From the NCBI GenBank assembly GCA_916613615.1, contig OU744725.1, forward strand, positions 9,468,708 to 9,532,707: a stretch of 64,000 bases of DNA. Reading direction: 5' to 3'. The notes beneath the pieces are model-generated. The model was not told the DNA's origin and searched no databases. It saw only the letters and a list, made by a program, of their open reading frames with translations. Below, piece after piece: positions 61,141-64,000 of this stretch. The position numbers and the translations under genes were made by a program. Source of the stretch: Steromphala cineraria (Eukaryota > Mollusca > Gastropoda > Trochida > Trochidae). Positions within the stretch are counted from its first letter, which is position 1. The number at the start of each line of letters is the position of its first letter.

Positions 61141-61287
61141 CCTCCGGCGGAAGTAGTGTGAATCAGAACGAGGCATTACGTCGTAGAGGGGTCTAGCTAT
61201 TGATTGACATCGGTCCCCACCCTATGACGGCCATCTTGTGAACCGGTGCTTTACAAAAGTAGGCTATTCAACATTGACAGGTCTAGG
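61141..61287 (+). promoter_or_regulatory. Probable ERM-gene promoter and untranslated exon 1
   Basis: A local rise in GC and CpG (ggggcgtcgtccacctccgg) contains an ETS-like site GCGGAAGT (61147-61154) and a YY1-type site GCCATCTTG (61230-61238). These two motifs are typical of TATA-less animal promoters near the start site. A strong donor-like G|GTGAGT follows at 61288. An untranslated exon ending at 61287 would splice to the exon at 63351. Start site and exon limits are inferred; other donors to the right (up to about 61.6 kb) are possible. Confidence 0.4.
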
Positions 61288-63350
61288 GTGAGTTGATTAT
61301 GGGCTCAGAAGTTGTTTTAGAGTGATAACAACCACTCGTTCAGTTGATACAAGTGCAGGAACCGCTCCATTATTGCTGCCGTTGTGCAGAAGATAGTTTT
61401 TGCCGTTGGATACTTTGCTTAGCTGTCAGTGGCTTTACCTTGCGATTTGAGGTGTGTTGGTACACATGGATCGGATCTGAAAGTTTCTGTTCTGTGCTGT
61501 GCTATGGTTGATTATTCCTGTCGGATCTATATAACACATTTGGATTACTAGTTTTTAAACGCCATGCCAGTGGATCGTGGCAGGGGTGTTTCCGTCCCGC
61601 CAGCAACGTGACACTGTACCCCATTCAAATGTGTAGGGAGGGGACACGTTTTCTACAGAGCCACAACGCGCAGTCAACCGCCTTATTTGAATTCATGTGA
61701 ACGTTACACAAATGCTGCCTTAATTTAATGGATTTCCTACCATTTAGACGCTTAACCTTATTATTTTGTTATGTTTCCCTATCCGTGACATTCTAAAATA
61801 CTGTTTCCTTATTCAGTGCGAACATTGCTATAAAAAACTTTTTAGTTTTACAAACATATTTTCCTTATATGCCAAGTTTCCTTTTTCACACATGTCAAAC
61901 ATAGGATGTAGATCAGTTTTACAGAGAAGATATTTAGTGTCAGTTTTGACAGCTATATTACTGTGTTGAGTGCTCTTGATAAGACACACCCCTTTTCTAC
62001 CCATACTCAAACTAATCCTAATCACTCCACCAAAGCAAAATGATCAGGGATAAAGAAGTGATATCTAAATATTATTGCAGATTTTAGCGATAATTTCAAA
62101 GCTGAGTGGCTGTTTTCTTAGATTAGTTCAGGATCAGATGTAAAATGTTGGAAAACCATTTCTGAATACCTTTGTATGACAAGGAGACAGTATTTCATTC
62201 GAAAAACCATTGAATAAATAATTTGGAAAGAGTGATCCCATGACCTGTAAATCAATTTGGAATATTTGCTACAGTACTAAATGTTCGAGATTTTAATTTT
62301 TATTGTTCACTGAAAAATGTTTTATAGAACACAAATGCAAATTTTATTTAAGTTGGAATACCGGAGATTCATTTTGATTCTCACAAATTTGGAAACCATA
62401 TTGTTTTTCATTTATTTGTTTGCTATGTATAATTAAAAATGATAAAATCTTCTGAAAGAACTCATAAATTTAAAAGCGGTTTAGGTAAATGCATAAACGA
62501 CATGTTCCCCTTTTTGTAAAGGAAATAAATGATTTTGATATGAAACGTTACTTAGTAAAATAGTTTGGTATTCAAATCAAGACACTGTAATAGGTAAATG
62601 ACCTTTTCAGGCTCCTATCACAGTTCTTTAGAAAGGTATCAAGGTCAAGGTTATATCTGTATTGTAAGAGTGCTTTCCTGCAAATTCACTCAACAGTGAC
62701 CCGTTTGCTTTAATACTACAAGGTTGAAATGAAAAACTTCATTGCATAATGTAAATCTTCATGACTAGGAAACTTTGTTGTATTCGTTTTCTGTCACTGG
62801 CTTATACATGATTTAAGATCCCTGTTAATATTGCACCTCCTGTCGATAAGGAGGATTTGCAGTAACTTATTTAAGAAACAATCTGCTGTATAATTATAAG
62901 ACAAGAGAAACAATTATTAACAAGATAAACTACTATATTCAAATATAAAAGTTTATAAGTGGTAATGTTTTGGGTTTAATGTTCTGTATGCATACCAATC
63001 ATGTTATTATTCGTACTGATTTGTATAGGAGAACAGGGTGTTAGGATATATGAGCAGTGCATATAACATGAGCTCTCAAGCTGTGAATCATTAGGGCTAT
63101 TTTGATTAATGAGCTGATGTGTCTATCAAGGGAGGTGGGTCTCATGTAGAGTGACAGTATATTTATCTACATGGTGACCACACCCAGGTATATGAGCCAG
63201 GTAGGATGATGTCACAGGGGCTCGGTCACTAGTGTGGGGGAGTTGCACCACCCATTGTCAAATATACAATCAGAAATATTCCTCACACTTCACTCTTCCT
63301 TGTCCAAAGTATAATCAGCAATACCTCTCACACTTAACTTTTCCTTGCAG
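61288..63350 (+). other. Probable first intron of the ERM gene
   Basis: From the proposed donor at 61288 to a clear acceptor with pyrimidine tract (cttaacttttccttgcag) ending at 63350. AT-rich with no recognised element. If exon 1 ends elsewhere, the left limit moves. Confidence 0.4.
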
Positions 63351-63441
63351 GGAATTTACCACGACACTTGTCTTCAAGGGGGATCTCTAACATAATATTT
63401 TTATACGGCGGCTGAGGATAAAAATCAAGATGCCGAAGCCG
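63351..63441 (+). CDS. Ezrin/radixin/moesin (ERM) family gene, first coding exon (MPKP), partial gene
   Basis: The exon runs from a good acceptor (63349-63350) to a consensus donor GTGAGT (63442). It holds 79 bases of 5' UTR, then ATG CCG AAG CCG (63430-63441), ending in phase 0. ERM proteins start MPKP-INVRV (ezrin, radixin) or MPKT-ISVRV (moesin), and as I recall vertebrate ERM genes also have a first coding exon of only 12 coding bases ending at this codon. Start peptide, exon size and phase all agree. ERM proteins link the plasma membrane to cortical actin through an N-terminal FERM domain and a C-terminal actin-binding tail; none of that is inside the window. With four residues the call rests on gene structure, so it is probable, not proven. 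The paralogue cannot be chosen. Confidence 0.6.
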
Positions 63442-64000
63442 GTGAGTATTCATTTTTACATTTTCATGCCTTGATACTGTTGTTGACCTGTTATCTAATG
63501 CTTATATAATATATTATCTGTTTGTTGTGTATTTTTACTTTGTATTGTAATTGATTTGACAAGCTTTTGTAATTGAATTGATACACATTTTGTGATGTTA
63601 GACATGTATGCAAACATCATTTCATAAGTGTGTTGGGAATTAATGTTTTGATAGTTTAAAACTTTCTTGACTTGGATGTATTATTTTGTTGTCTCGTGAA
63701 TAATTTTGCTAAAACATTTCTCTTTAACATAAATCTTGAAAGAAGTTTATATTTCTAAAATATATTTTGTTAATCATTGACATAATCAGTTTTGAACAAA
63801 CTTATGTTGAATTTCTTGATTTTGAAGTAGACTTGTGCAGGACATTAATTTTCTGCAAACACAATCATTCAAGTCCTCACATAAACAGTCAGATGTCATG
63901 CTCTCCATGTTTGAAACAATTAGGTTATCATATTTCTGTTGAATGTACTAATTTGAATTAAATTAGGTATGAGTCAGATCACACGTGATTGTTTGAACTT
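63442..64000 (+). other. Start of the intron following the MPKP exon
   Basis: Begins with donor GTGAGT and continues to the window end. I looked for a FERM-domain exon (INVRVTTMDAELEF-like) and saw none. AT-rich, no repeats recognised. Confidence 0.5.

Overview
The window looks like AT-rich animal DNA, most likely from a mollusc and probably a bivalve. The signs are spliced genes with GT/AG introns, two genes of animal-wide families, many short non-autonomous DNA transposons, a truncated LINE, and the general base composition. The phylum is an inference; no marker in the window fixes the species.

Only two genes can be supported, both on the + strand and both cut by the window edges. At the left are the last two coding exons of WTAP (2093-2247 and 3160-3911), the regulatory subunit of the m6A mRNA methyltransferase complex, followed by a 3' UTR. 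At the right is the 5' end of a gene I read as an ezrin/radixin/moesin (ERM) family member: a probable promoter and untranslated first exon near 61.15-61.29 kb, and a second exon (63351-63441) that carries only ATG plus three codons (MPKP) before a strong splice donor. In human, WTAP and EZR both lie in 6q25.3, so the pairing may be a remnant of old linkage.

The roughly 56 kb between them holds no protein-coding gene that I can defend. It holds a LINE remnant (8.7-9.3 kb); two 365-bp elements with TTAA ends (9.7 and 17.1 kb); a foldback region with a recurring 15-bp motif (10.1-12.3 kb); two elements with long inverted ends and perfect 9-bp target duplications (13.6 and 26.1 kb); a 500-bp element with TG...CA ends and a 6-bp duplication (42.0 kb); a short element with hAT-like CAGTGGCGG ends and a poly-G run (22.2 kb); a hairpin family (25.5, 34.2 and probably 46.4 kb); a cluster of three small foldback elements (53.0-53.7 kb); a tRNA-like SINE head (55.85 kb); and several tandem arrays, including an 11-copy 43-bp array (55.0 kb) and an 11-copy 39-bp array (56.75 kb). 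One orphan CRE plus TATA promoter candidate sits near 29.15 kb.

No operon, CRISPR array, rRNA or confident functional tRNA is visible. Most open frames of 60-180 codons in this AT-rich DNA look like chance frames.
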